From: VRUE01 sp963699225
Lineage (GTDB): Bacteria > Actinomycetota > Thermoleophilia > Solirubrobacterales > 70-9
DNA: 64,000 nucleotides
Assembly: GCA_963699225.1 (NCBI GenBank)
Contig: OY969423.1
Location: 372,001 to 436,000 of the forward strand
Direction of reading: 5' to 3'
Shown here: positions 14,891 through 21,763 of the stretch, one piece after another
Numbering within the stretch: position 1 is the first letter of the stretch
Layout: every line of letters begins with the position of its first letter
Position numbers and translations under genes: made by a program
The notes under the pieces: model-generated
Database searches by the model: none
What the model was told of the DNA's origin: nothing
Seen by the model: the letters and a program-made list of their open reading frames with translations, nothing else

Positions 14891-15643
14891 ATGTCTGGAC
14901 ACTCGAAGTGGTCTTCTATTAAGCACAAGAAGGGCGCCGCCGACGCCAAGCGCGGCAAGCTCTTCACCAAGCTGGCCCGCGCGATCACAGTTGCGGCGCG
15001 CGATGGCGGGCCCGACCCGGATGCCAACGCACCCCTGGCGACCGCGGTGCAAAAGGCCCGCGAAGCCTCGATGCCGAAGGAAAACATCCAGCGGGCGATC
15101 GACCGCGGCTCAGGGGTGGGAACCGATGCCGACGCGATCGAGCAGGTCCTCTTCGAGGGCTACGGCCCCGGCGGCGCGGCGATCCTGGTCGACGCCTTGA
15201 CCGACAACCGCAACCGCACCAGCGCCGACGTGCGCCACGCCTTCACCAAGCACCACGGCAACCTCGGCGAGCCGGGCTCGGTCGCTTGGATCTTCGAGAA
15301 ACGCGGCGTCATCGTCGTCGACGCCAACCGTTATGGCGAAGACGACCTGATCGTCGCGATCGACGCCGGCGCCGAGGACGTGCGCGAGGACGGCGAGCAG
15401 TTGCGGGTGATCTCTGAGCCGGGGGACTTGGCTGCCGTGCGCGAGGCGCTCGAGGGTGGCGGCGTCGAGGTCGAGTCCGCCGAGGTGACGATGGAGCCGA
15501 AAAGCACGGTGATGGTCAAGGGCACCGACGCCGAGTGGCTGCTCAAACTGGTCGACACCCTCGAGGAGCATGACGACGTCAACGAGGTGCATGCCAACTT
15601 CGACGTGCCTGCGGAGGTCATCGAGAAGTTCGCGGCTGCCTAG
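14891..15643 (+). CDS. yebC: YebC/PmpR-family protein
   Basis: A 250-residue member of the YebC/PmpR family, known as transcription regulators and, in recent work on the family, as factors that help ribosomes through proline-rich stretches. Family blocks: MSGHSKWSSIKHKKGAADAKRGKLFTKLARAI at the start, MPKENIQRAIDRG, YGPGGAAILVDALTDNRNRT and GSVAWIFEKRG. I placed the start at ATG 14891 (the invariant MSGHSKW), nine bases after an upstream in-frame ATG at 14882. A large palindrome follows the stop, before ruvC. Confidence 0.95.
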   Translation: MSGHSKWSSIKHKKGAADAKRGKLFTKLARAITVAARDGGPDPDANAPLATAVQKAREASMPKENIQRAIDRGSGVGTDADAIEQVLFEGYGPGGAAILVDALTDNRNRTSADVRHAFTKHHGNLGEPGSVAWIFEKRGVIVVDANRYGEDDLIVAIDAGAEDVREDGEQLRVISEPGDLAAVREALEGGGVEVESAEVTMEPKSTVMVKGTDAEWLLKLVDTLEEHDDVNEVHANFDVPAEVIEKFAAA

Positions 15644-15654
15644 CGAGCGGGAGG

Positions 15655-15720
15655 GGCGTCGGGGGCGGGGTCTCCGGGCCGGCTTCGCCGGGAGTTCCCG
15701 GAGACCCCGCCCCCGACGCC
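15655..15720 (+). terminator. Long perfect palindrome between yebC and ruvC (terminator or dispersed palindromic repeat)
   Basis: Two 24-base arms (15655-15678 and 15697-15720) are perfect reverse complements around an 18-base loop that itself contains CCGGCTTCGCCGG. The arm includes GGGGGCGGGGTCTCC. It begins 12 bases after the yebC stop and ends 46 bases before ruvC. A 24-bp GC-only stem is far longer than termination needs, and a related palindrome occurs in recJ, so it may be a copy of a repeat family that has been put to use as a terminator. Confidence 0.6.
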
Positions 15721-15766
15721 AACGCGGCCCGGAAGGCATCCGGAGCTAGTCCCAGAATCAGCCGTT

Positions 15767-16297
15767 ATGCAAGTTGTGATGGGGATAGATCCGGGTGCGG
15801 CGAATCTGGGTTTTGGCGTCGTGCGGATCGAGGGCAGCCGCATGGTTGCGCTCGACGGTGGCGTGGTCGAAACCCCGGCCGATCTGCCGCTGGAGCGCCG
15901 CCTGGAGCAAATCCACAGCTCGCTGGCCGAGCTGATCGAGTGGCACCAGCCGGCGGCAATGGCGCTCGAGGACCTCTACTTCGGCAAGAACGTGCACTCG
16001 GCGATGGCCGTCGGCCGGGCCAGCGGCGCGGCGATGCTGGCCGCCGCCCAGCACGGCGTGCGCTGCTTCACGTACACGCCACAAGCGATCAAGAAGTCCG
16101 TCTGCGGCTCCGGCGGCGCCGGCAAGGAGCAGGTGCAGCGGATGGTCGGCACCCTGCTCGGCCTCTCCGAGCCGCCGACGCCCGACCACGCCGCCGACGC
16201 ACTCGCGGTGGCGATCTGCCACGGCGGCGCTACCGGACGCGAAGCGGCGACCCTGGCGGCCGAAGAAACCGCTTCACAGAGGATGGCGGCAAGATGA
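15767..16297 (+). CDS. ruvC: Crossover junction endodeoxyribonuclease RuvC
   Basis: A 176-residue Holliday-junction resolvase that cuts paired strands symmetrically. The four acidic catalytic residues are visible: Asp in MGIDPG near the N-terminus, Glu in ALEDLYF, and the two Asp residues in PDHAADALAVAICH. It has the normal family length. The start is the ATG at 15767. The stop overlaps ruvA in an ATGA, and ruvCAB is one operon downstream of a strong palindrome. Confidence 0.96.
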   Translation: MQVVMGIDPGAANLGFGVVRIEGSRMVALDGGVVETPADLPLERRLEQIHSSLAELIEWHQPAAMALEDLYFGKNVHSAMAVGRASGAAMLAAAQHGVRCFTYTPQAIKKSVCGSGGAGKEQVQRMVGTLLGLSEPPTPDHAADALAVAICHGGATGREAATLAAEETASQRMAAR

Positions 16298-16890
16298 TCG
16301 CCGCGGTGCGTGGGGAAGTGATGGTGCGGCGCCCCGACCACGTCGTCGTCGACGCCGGCGGCGTCGGCTACCGGCTCGCCGTTTCCTCCGAGACCCTGAA
16401 GGCGGTGCCGGCGACGGGCCGCGAGGTCTTCCTCCATGCCGAGCTGATCTCCCGCGAGGACTCGCTGGCGCTCTTCGGCTTTGCCTCCGAGGAGGAGCGC
16501 GACCTCTTCGGCGAGCTGATCTCGGTCAGCGGCGTCGGCCCCAAGGTGGCGATGGCGGCGCTCTCAGGAGGGCCGGCGCGCGAGCTGCTGCGGGCGATTG
16601 CCGCTGGCGACGCCAAGCGTTTCCAGGCGGTGCCGGGCATTGGCAAGCGCACTTCGGAGCGGATCATCGTCGAGCTGCGCGAGAAGGTTGCGGGTGCCCT
16701 GGAGGACGAGGTCACTGGGCTGGCCGCTGACGGCAGCGACGCCCGCGGCCTCGCCCGCGACGGCCTGGTCAACCTCGGCTACGCACCGCTAGAGGCCGAG
16801 CAGCTGCTCGAAGGCATCGACGGCGAGGACGCCGAGCAGCTCCTCGCCGCCGCCCTGCGCAAAGCCGGCTCCTCGCGGAGCAAGGCATGA
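16294..16890 (+). CDS. ruvA: Holliday junction branch migration protein RuvA
   Basis: A 198-residue RuvA. The N-terminal OB-fold starts MIAAVRGEVMVRRPDHVVVDAGGVGYRL; two helix-hairpin-helix motifs follow (LISVSGVGPKVAMAALSG and FQAVPGIGKRTSERIIVEL) that grip junction DNA; the C-terminal domain III (LVNLGYAPLEAEQLLEGI) contacts RuvB. Start ATG 16294 overlaps the ruvC stop, and its own stop overlaps the ruvB ATG at 16887, so the three proteins are translated in sequence. Confidence 0.97.
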   Translation: MIAAVRGEVMVRRPDHVVVDAGGVGYRLAVSSETLKAVPATGREVFLHAELISREDSLALFGFASEEERDLFGELISVSGVGPKVAMAALSGGPARELLRAIAAGDAKRFQAVPGIGKRTSERIIVELREKVAGALEDEVTGLAADGSDARGLARDGLVNLGYAPLEAEQLLEGIDGEDAEQLLAAALRKAGSSRSKA

Positions 16891-17969
16891 GCGATCGCAT
16901 TCGCACGCCCGGGATCGACGGGCCCTTTCCGCCCGGCGACGAGACGCCGCCCGAGGACGTCCGCGTCCACGACGCCAGGGCCGACGCTCCCGACGAGGAC
17001 CTCGATCGCTCGCTGCGGCCGCGCACCCTGGCCGATTTCGTCAACCAGGAGCAGGTCACCGAGCAGCTGGCGATCTTCATCGAAGCGGCCCGCGGGCGCG
17101 ACGAGCCGCTCGACCACGTTCTGCTCGCTGGGCCGCCCGGCCTCGGCAAGACCTCGCTTGCCCACATCGTCGCCGAGGAGATGGGCGTGCCGCTGGTGCA
17201 AACCGCCGGCCCGGCGCTGGAGCGCAAGGCCGACGTCGCCTCCTTCCTCACCGCGCTGGAGCCTGGCAGCGTCTTCTTCGTCGATGAGATCCACCGGCTC
17301 GGGCGCGCGGTCGAGGAGACGCTCTACCCGGCGATGGAGGACGGCGAGCTGCCGGTCGTGCTCGGCCAGGGAGCGGGCGCCCGCACCGTCACCCTGCCGC
17401 TGCCGCCCTTCACCCTGATCGGCGCCACCACCCGCGCTGGCTTGCTGACGACGCCGCTGCGCGACCGCTTCGGCCTCTCGCACCGGCTCGAGCACTACGC
17501 GCCCGAGCACCTCGCTCAGATCATCGTGCGCTCGGCCGGCATTCTCGGGGTCGAGATCGACTCCGAGGGGGCCCAGATAATCGCCGAACGCTCTCGCGGC
17601 ACGCCGCGCGTCGCCAACCGGCTGCTCAAGCGAGTACGGGATTTCGCCCAGGTCAAGGAGCGGGGGACGATTGATTCCGCCGTCGCCGACGCGGCGCTGG
17701 CGATGCTCGAGGTCGACGCCGGTGGGCTTGACCGCAGCGACCGCGCCCTGCTCGACGTCGTCGCGACCAAGTTCTCGGGCGGCCCGGTCGGGCTCTCGAC
17801 GCTCGCCGTCGCGATCGGCGAGGAGGCCGACACGATCGAGGATGTGCTCGAGCCGTACCTGCTCCAACAGGGCCTTCTGAAGCGCACTCCGAGGGGGCGC
17901 GTGATCACTCCGCGGGCCTACGAGCACCTCGGCCTGCCGGTGCCCGAAAGAGCGAACAGCCTCTTCTGA
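16887..17969 (+). CDS. ruvB: Holliday junction branch migration ATPase RuvB
   Basis: A 360-residue AAA+ motor that drives branch migration with RuvA. Walker A GPPGLGKT, Walker B DEIH (in FFVDEIHRLGRAVEE), sensor 1 GATTRAG and the arginine-finger region LRDRFGLSHRLE are present, followed by the C-terminal winged-helix (TPRGRVITPRAYEHLGL). The N-terminus has about 35 extra acidic residues before the conserved LRPRTLADFVNQ, a moderate extension typical of actinobacteria. ATG overlaps the ruvA stop. Confidence 0.97.
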   Translation: MSDRIRTPGIDGPFPPGDETPPEDVRVHDARADAPDEDLDRSLRPRTLADFVNQEQVTEQLAIFIEAARGRDEPLDHVLLAGPPGLGKTSLAHIVAEEMGVPLVQTAGPALERKADVASFLTALEPGSVFFVDEIHRLGRAVEETLYPAMEDGELPVVLGQGAGARTVTLPLPPFTLIGATTRAGLLTTPLRDRFGLSHRLEHYAPEHLAQIIVRSAGILGVEIDSEGAQIIAERSRGTPRVANRLLKRVRDFAQVKERGTIDSAVADAALAMLEVDAGGLDRSDRALLDVVATKFSGGPVGLSTLAVAIGEEADTIEDVLEPYLLQQGLLKRTPRGRVITPRAYEHLGLPVPERANSLF

Positions 17970-17985
17970 GTAACCTGCCGTTGGG

Positions 17986-18474
17986 ATGCCGTTCTTCATC
18001 TGCCCCAACTGCGGCCACAGGGAGGTCAGCGCGGAGCGAACCGCGGGTTTCAGCGCGCGCCCAAAGGGCTGCTCCAAATGCGGCTTCGGTTTCGTCTTTG
18101 AGTTGCTCGACGATTACTACCCGGCGCCAAACGCCGCCTTCTTTGTCTGCGACCAGCAGGCGCGGGTAATCGACGCCGGGCGCGGCAGCTTCGAGCTGAC
18201 CGGGCTCACCGACGAGGACGTGATCGGCCGCCCGGTGCAGGAGGTCCTCGGCCTCGAATGGCGCGCCGAGGCCAGCGGCGAGGAACCCCGCGAAGGCAAC
18301 GGCGAGAACAGCGCCGACCCGATCGCCACCTCGCTGGAGTGGGGCGTGCGCTCGCTGGGCAAGCGCGTCTCGGTCAACGCCGAGGGCGATCTTCCGGCGG
18401 AGGCGGTTGCCGATGTCTTTCCGGCCTATGACGACGATGGGGGACTGCTGATCGTCCTCACCCCGGAGGGTTGA
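17986..18474 (+). CDS. Zinc-ribbon plus PAS-domain protein upstream of secDF
   Basis: A 162-residue protein. Residues 1-35 form a zinc ribbon with CPNCG and, 22 residues later, CSKCG. Residues about 45-160 look like a PAS sensor: NAAFFVCDQQARVIDAGRGSFELTGLTDEDVIGRPVQEVLGL at the start (with the usual turn before the helix), a variable insert and a terminal GGLLIVLTPEG strand. There is no output domain, so it may act by binding another protein or nucleic acid. It begins 17 bases after ruvB and ends 8 bases before secDF, on the same strand, so it is in that operon. Function unknown. Confidence 0.6.
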   Translation: MPFFICPNCGHREVSAERTAGFSARPKGCSKCGFGFVFELLDDYYPAPNAAFFVCDQQARVIDAGRGSFELTGLTDEDVIGRPVQEVLGLEWRAEASGEEPREGNGENSADPIATSLEWGVRSLGKRVSVNAEGDLPAEAVADVFPAYDDDGGLLIVLTPEG

Positions 18475-18481
18475 GAGCGGC

Positions 18482-21418
18482 ATGGGCAAAAAGCGCCGCA
18501 ACCTCTTCGTCCTGCTCTTTGTCTTCGGCCTGATCGTCGTCTCCGGCATCGTCATCGCCAACAAGCCGACGAAGCTGGGCCTCGACCTCAAGGGCGGAGT
18601 GCAGCTGGTCCTGCAGGGTCGACCGACCCCACAGCAGCCGACGCTCGACAACGGCTCGATGGAAAAGGCCGTCGACATCATCCGTTCCGGCTGCGATCAG
18701 CTCGGCGTCTCGGAGATCGAAGTCTCGCGCGTCGGCAGCGACCAGATTCAGGTCGGCATCCCGGGCGCGACCAGCGTCGGCAAGGCGACCGAATGCGCGA
18801 CCAAGCCGGCCCGCCTCTTTTTCTTCGATTGGGAACCGAGCCTGATCGGGCGCGAGTTCCTGATCGGCGGTCATCCCGGCAGGGAACCGCCGAAAGGGCC
18901 GCTCGCCGATGCGACCAAAGAATGGCAGGAAGCCGGCCGCCTGCCGACCAAGCGTGAAAACCAGCAGCTGATCGTCGCCGGGGCCTTCCCGAACGAGTAC
19001 GCGGCGGTCAAGTTGGCCTCCGAACAGAAGCCGAAACCGGACTGCGAAAACTGCAGCTCGTCGGCCACCTACTACCTGTTCGCGAATGACAAAGACCACA
19101 AGCTGATTGACGGCCCCGAGTACACCAAAGGCGATCTCTTTCTCTCGCCCAGTGGCAGGAAACGGCCCGAAAACGTTGGCACCGTGATCAAAGTTCCCCA
19201 GGGCACGATCGTCGTCTCCGAAAAGCCGAGCGACGCCAACGGCCAGGTGCTCGAAAACGCCGAACCAGGTTGGTTTGCGCTGAAGGACGACCCGGCGCTC
19301 TCGGGGACCGAAATCACCAGTCCAAAGCAGGAAGTCGACGAATCCGGCGCTCCCAACGTCACCTTCAAATTCACCGACAGCGGCCGCCAGAACTTCCAGG
19401 AAGTAACCCGCCAGATCGCCCAGCGCGGCGCCGCCTCGGCGATCGGGCCGAGCAGCGAAGAAACCGCTGAAGCGACCTCCGGCCACTTCGCCGTCGTGCT
19501 CGACAACGAAGTCAAGACGCGACCGATCATCAATTACGCGCAGAATCCGGACGGCATCGACGGCCGCACCGGCGCCCAGATATCCGGCGGCTTCAACAGC
19601 ATCGAAGACGCCCAGGACCTGGCCAGCTTTCTGCAGCGCGGTGCCCTGCCGATCAACCTCAACTTGATCAGCCAGTCGCAGGTCTCGGCGACGCTGGGAT
19701 CGGAAGCGCTGCACGACGGCATCAAGGCAGGCCTGATCGGCCTCATCCTCACCATCCTCTTCCTGCTGGTCTTCTACCGCTTCCTCGGCCTTGTGGCGGT
19801 CACTGCCCTGGCCGCCTACGGGGTGATCTTCTTCGCCCTGGTCAAACTGATCCCGATCACCCTCACCCTGCCGGGGATCGCAGGACTGGTGCTGACGATT
19901 GGCGTTACCGCCGACGCCAACATCGTCATCTTCGAGCGAATAAAGGAGGAGGTGCGAGCTGGGCGCTCGATGTCGAGCGCGATCTCCGCCGGTTACAGGC
20001 GCGGAATCGCGACGATCATCGACGCCAACGTCGTCACCCTGCTCACCGCCTTCGTCCTCTTCGTGCTCGCCACCGCCGGGGTCAAGGGCTTCGCCTTCGT
20101 CCTCGGCGTCGGCACGATCGTCTCGCTGCTGACCGCGGTCGTCTTCACCCAGGCGCTGCTTGGGGCGATGAGCCGTTCCCGCCTCTTGCGCTCTCCGGCG
20201 GCGCTGGGCGCGACCAAAGAGGGAATCCGCTGGCACTTCGACTTCATGGGCGCGAGCCGCTGGTTCTTCACCGTCTCCGGAGTGATCCTGTTGGTCGGCG
20301 CCCTGTCCCTGGCGACGAAGCAGCTCAACCTCGGCATCGACTTCAAGTCGGGCACCCGAGTCGAAGTCGCGCTGGTGCAGCAGACCAACGAGGAAGCTGT
20401 GCGTGAAACGCTCGACAGCGCAGGCATTTCCGGGGGCGAGGTGCAGAAAGTGAGCAACCCCGGTCTCGGTGACAACGCCTACCTGATCCAGTCGAAGACG
20501 CTTGAACCGAGTCAGATCAACCAGCTGCAAAAAAAGCTGGAAAAGGAATACGGGATCGCGTCCAACGGCTTCAACAGCACCAGCGTCGGCCCCACCTTCG
20601 GCACCACCGTGGCAAATAGCGCCCGCAACGCGCTGATCTTCTCGCTGCTGATCATCTGCGCCTACATCGCCTTCCGCTTCGATCCGAAATTCGCGGTGCC
20701 GGTGCTGATTGCGATCTTCCACGACATCTTGATCACGGCCGGCATCTACTCACTGACCGGACGAGAAGTGAGCGCCGGGACTGTCGCTGCTTTCCTCACC
20801 ATCCTCGGCTACTCGCTCTACGACACGATCATCGTCTTCGACCGAATACGCGAGAACATGCCGCGCATGCCACGGGCTGCGTTCTCGCAGATCGTCAATC
20901 GCTCGATGAGCGAGGTGCTGACCCGCTCGCTGGCGACCAGCTTCACCACCCTGCTCTCGGTGGTCTGCCTGCTGATCTTCGGCGGCGCCACCCTGCAGGA
21001 CTTCGCCTTCGCGATGATGATCGGGATCATCTCCGGCACCTACTCGTCGATCTTCATCGCCTCGCCGGTGCTGACCGCCTGGAAGGAACGCGAGCCCGGC
21101 TTCATTCGCCGTCGCGAGCGGATTGTCGCGATCGACGGCAATGTGCCGGCCTTCGCCGAAGAGGGTGATCTGGCCATGCTCGCCGACGATGGCGAGAGCG
21201 ACGTTGAGATCGAGGAGGAGGTTGCGGCGCAGCGCGAGGCACAGCCCAAGGCTGGGGCCGTAGCGACCGTCGAGCCACCCGGCGAAGGCGATGGCGGCAA
21301 GCCGTCCAGCAATGGCGAGCCCCCTGCCACCGATCCGGATGCCGTGGCTCGCCACGAGCGCGATGAGAAGCGCCGCGCCCGCCGCCAGCAACGCCGTAAA
21401 CACGGAAGGAAGCGCTGA
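18482..21418 (+). CDS. secDF: Protein translocase SecD-SecF fusion
   Basis: A 978-residue single chain with both export-assisting subunits. The SecD half has TM1, KLGLDLKGGVQLVL, a large outer P1 domain (about residues 45-400) and helices with ERIKEEVRAGRSMSSAISAGYRRG. The SecF half has GIDFKSGTRVEVALV, a small outer domain and YDTIIVFDRIREN. It uses the proton gradient to pull substrates out of SecYEG. A cytoplasmic acidic then basic tail of about 110 residues follows the last helix. The outer P1 region uses GAA for 24 of 28 Glu; the cytoplasmic tail uses GAA for 3 of 16. The stop overlaps the next ATG (TGATG). Confidence 0.96.
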   Translation: MGKKRRNLFVLLFVFGLIVVSGIVIANKPTKLGLDLKGGVQLVLQGRPTPQQPTLDNGSMEKAVDIIRSGCDQLGVSEIEVSRVGSDQIQVGIPGATSVGKATECATKPARLFFFDWEPSLIGREFLIGGHPGREPPKGPLADATKEWQEAGRLPTKRENQQLIVAGAFPNEYAAVKLASEQKPKPDCENCSSSATYYLFANDKDHKLIDGPEYTKGDLFLSPSGRKRPENVGTVIKVPQGTIVVSEKPSDANGQVLENAEPGWFALKDDPALSGTEITSPKQEVDESGAPNVTFKFTDSGRQNFQEVTRQIAQRGAASAIGPSSEETAEATSGHFAVVLDNEVKTRPIINYAQNPDGIDGRTGAQISGGFNSIEDAQDLASFLQRGALPINLNLISQSQVSATLGSEALHDGIKAGLIGLILTILFLLVFYRFLGLVAVTALAAYGVIFFALVKLIPITLTLPGIAGLVLTIGVTADANIVIFERIKEEVRAGRSMSSAISAGYRRGIATIIDANVVTLLTAFVLFVLATAGVKGFAFVLGVGTIVSLLTAVVFTQALLGAMSRSRLLRSPAALGATKEGIRWHFDFMGASRWFFTVSGVILLVGALSLATKQLNLGIDFKSGTRVEVALVQQTNEEAVRETLDSAGISGGEVQKVSNPGLGDNAYLIQSKTLEPSQINQLQKKLEKEYGIASNGFNSTSVGPTFGTTVANSARNALIFSLLIICAYIAFRFDPKFAVPVLIAIFHDILITAGIYSLTGREVSAGTVAAFLTILGYSLYDTIIVFDRIRENMPRMPRAAFSQIVNRSMSEVLTRSLATSFTTLLSVVCLLIFGGATLQDFAFAMMIGIISGTYSSIFIASPVLTAWKEREPGFIRRRERIVAIDGNVPAFAEEGDLAMLADDGESDVEIEEEVAAQREAQPKAGAVATVEPPGEGDGGKPSSNGEPPATDPDAVARHERDEKRRARRQQRRKHGRKR

Positions 21419-21684
21419 TGTCGATACTTGTCTACTTCACGATGGGCATCGCCCTCTGGCACTTCACCGTCTTCCTGCCCGAGCGCTTCTGGCAGGGCAT
21501 CGTCGGCGCCTTCCTCGGTGCCACGATCGGCGCCGTCGTCTTCGGCGGCATCGTCGAGATCATCAGCGGCAAGGGTGTCGGCGAGACCGACATAACCACC
21601 GCCTTGATCGCGATCCCCGGCGTGGCGATCGGCCTCGCGATCGTTTGGGCGATCGGCGTGCGCCAAGAACGCCTCGTCGACTGA
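21418..21684 (+). CDS. Small membrane protein coupled to secDF
   Basis: An 88-residue protein with three hydrophobic segments (about residues 3-22, 26-46 and 60-80) separated by short loops, one carrying the acidic ISGKGVGETD. Its ATG shares a base with the secDF stop, so it is co-translated with the translocase and could be an accessory membrane protein. No family recognised. Downstream there are about 80 bases before recJ. Confidence 0.55.
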   Translation: MSILVYFTMGIALWHFTVFLPERFWQGIVGAFLGATIGAVVFGGIVEIISGKGVGETDITTALIAIPGVAIGLAIVWAIGVRQERLVD

Positions 21685-21763
21685 TAGCTGGGAACTAAAA
21701 GCCCTGCTCTTTGCGGATCTGCGCGCGCAAAGTCCGATCCGATCCACTTCTTAGCCTGCTTGC

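Noticed and set aside
18458..20722. A 754-codon open frame opposite secDF
   Set aside because: It is the antisense of a strongly conserved gene with no domain likeness; long antisense frames are expected at this GC content.
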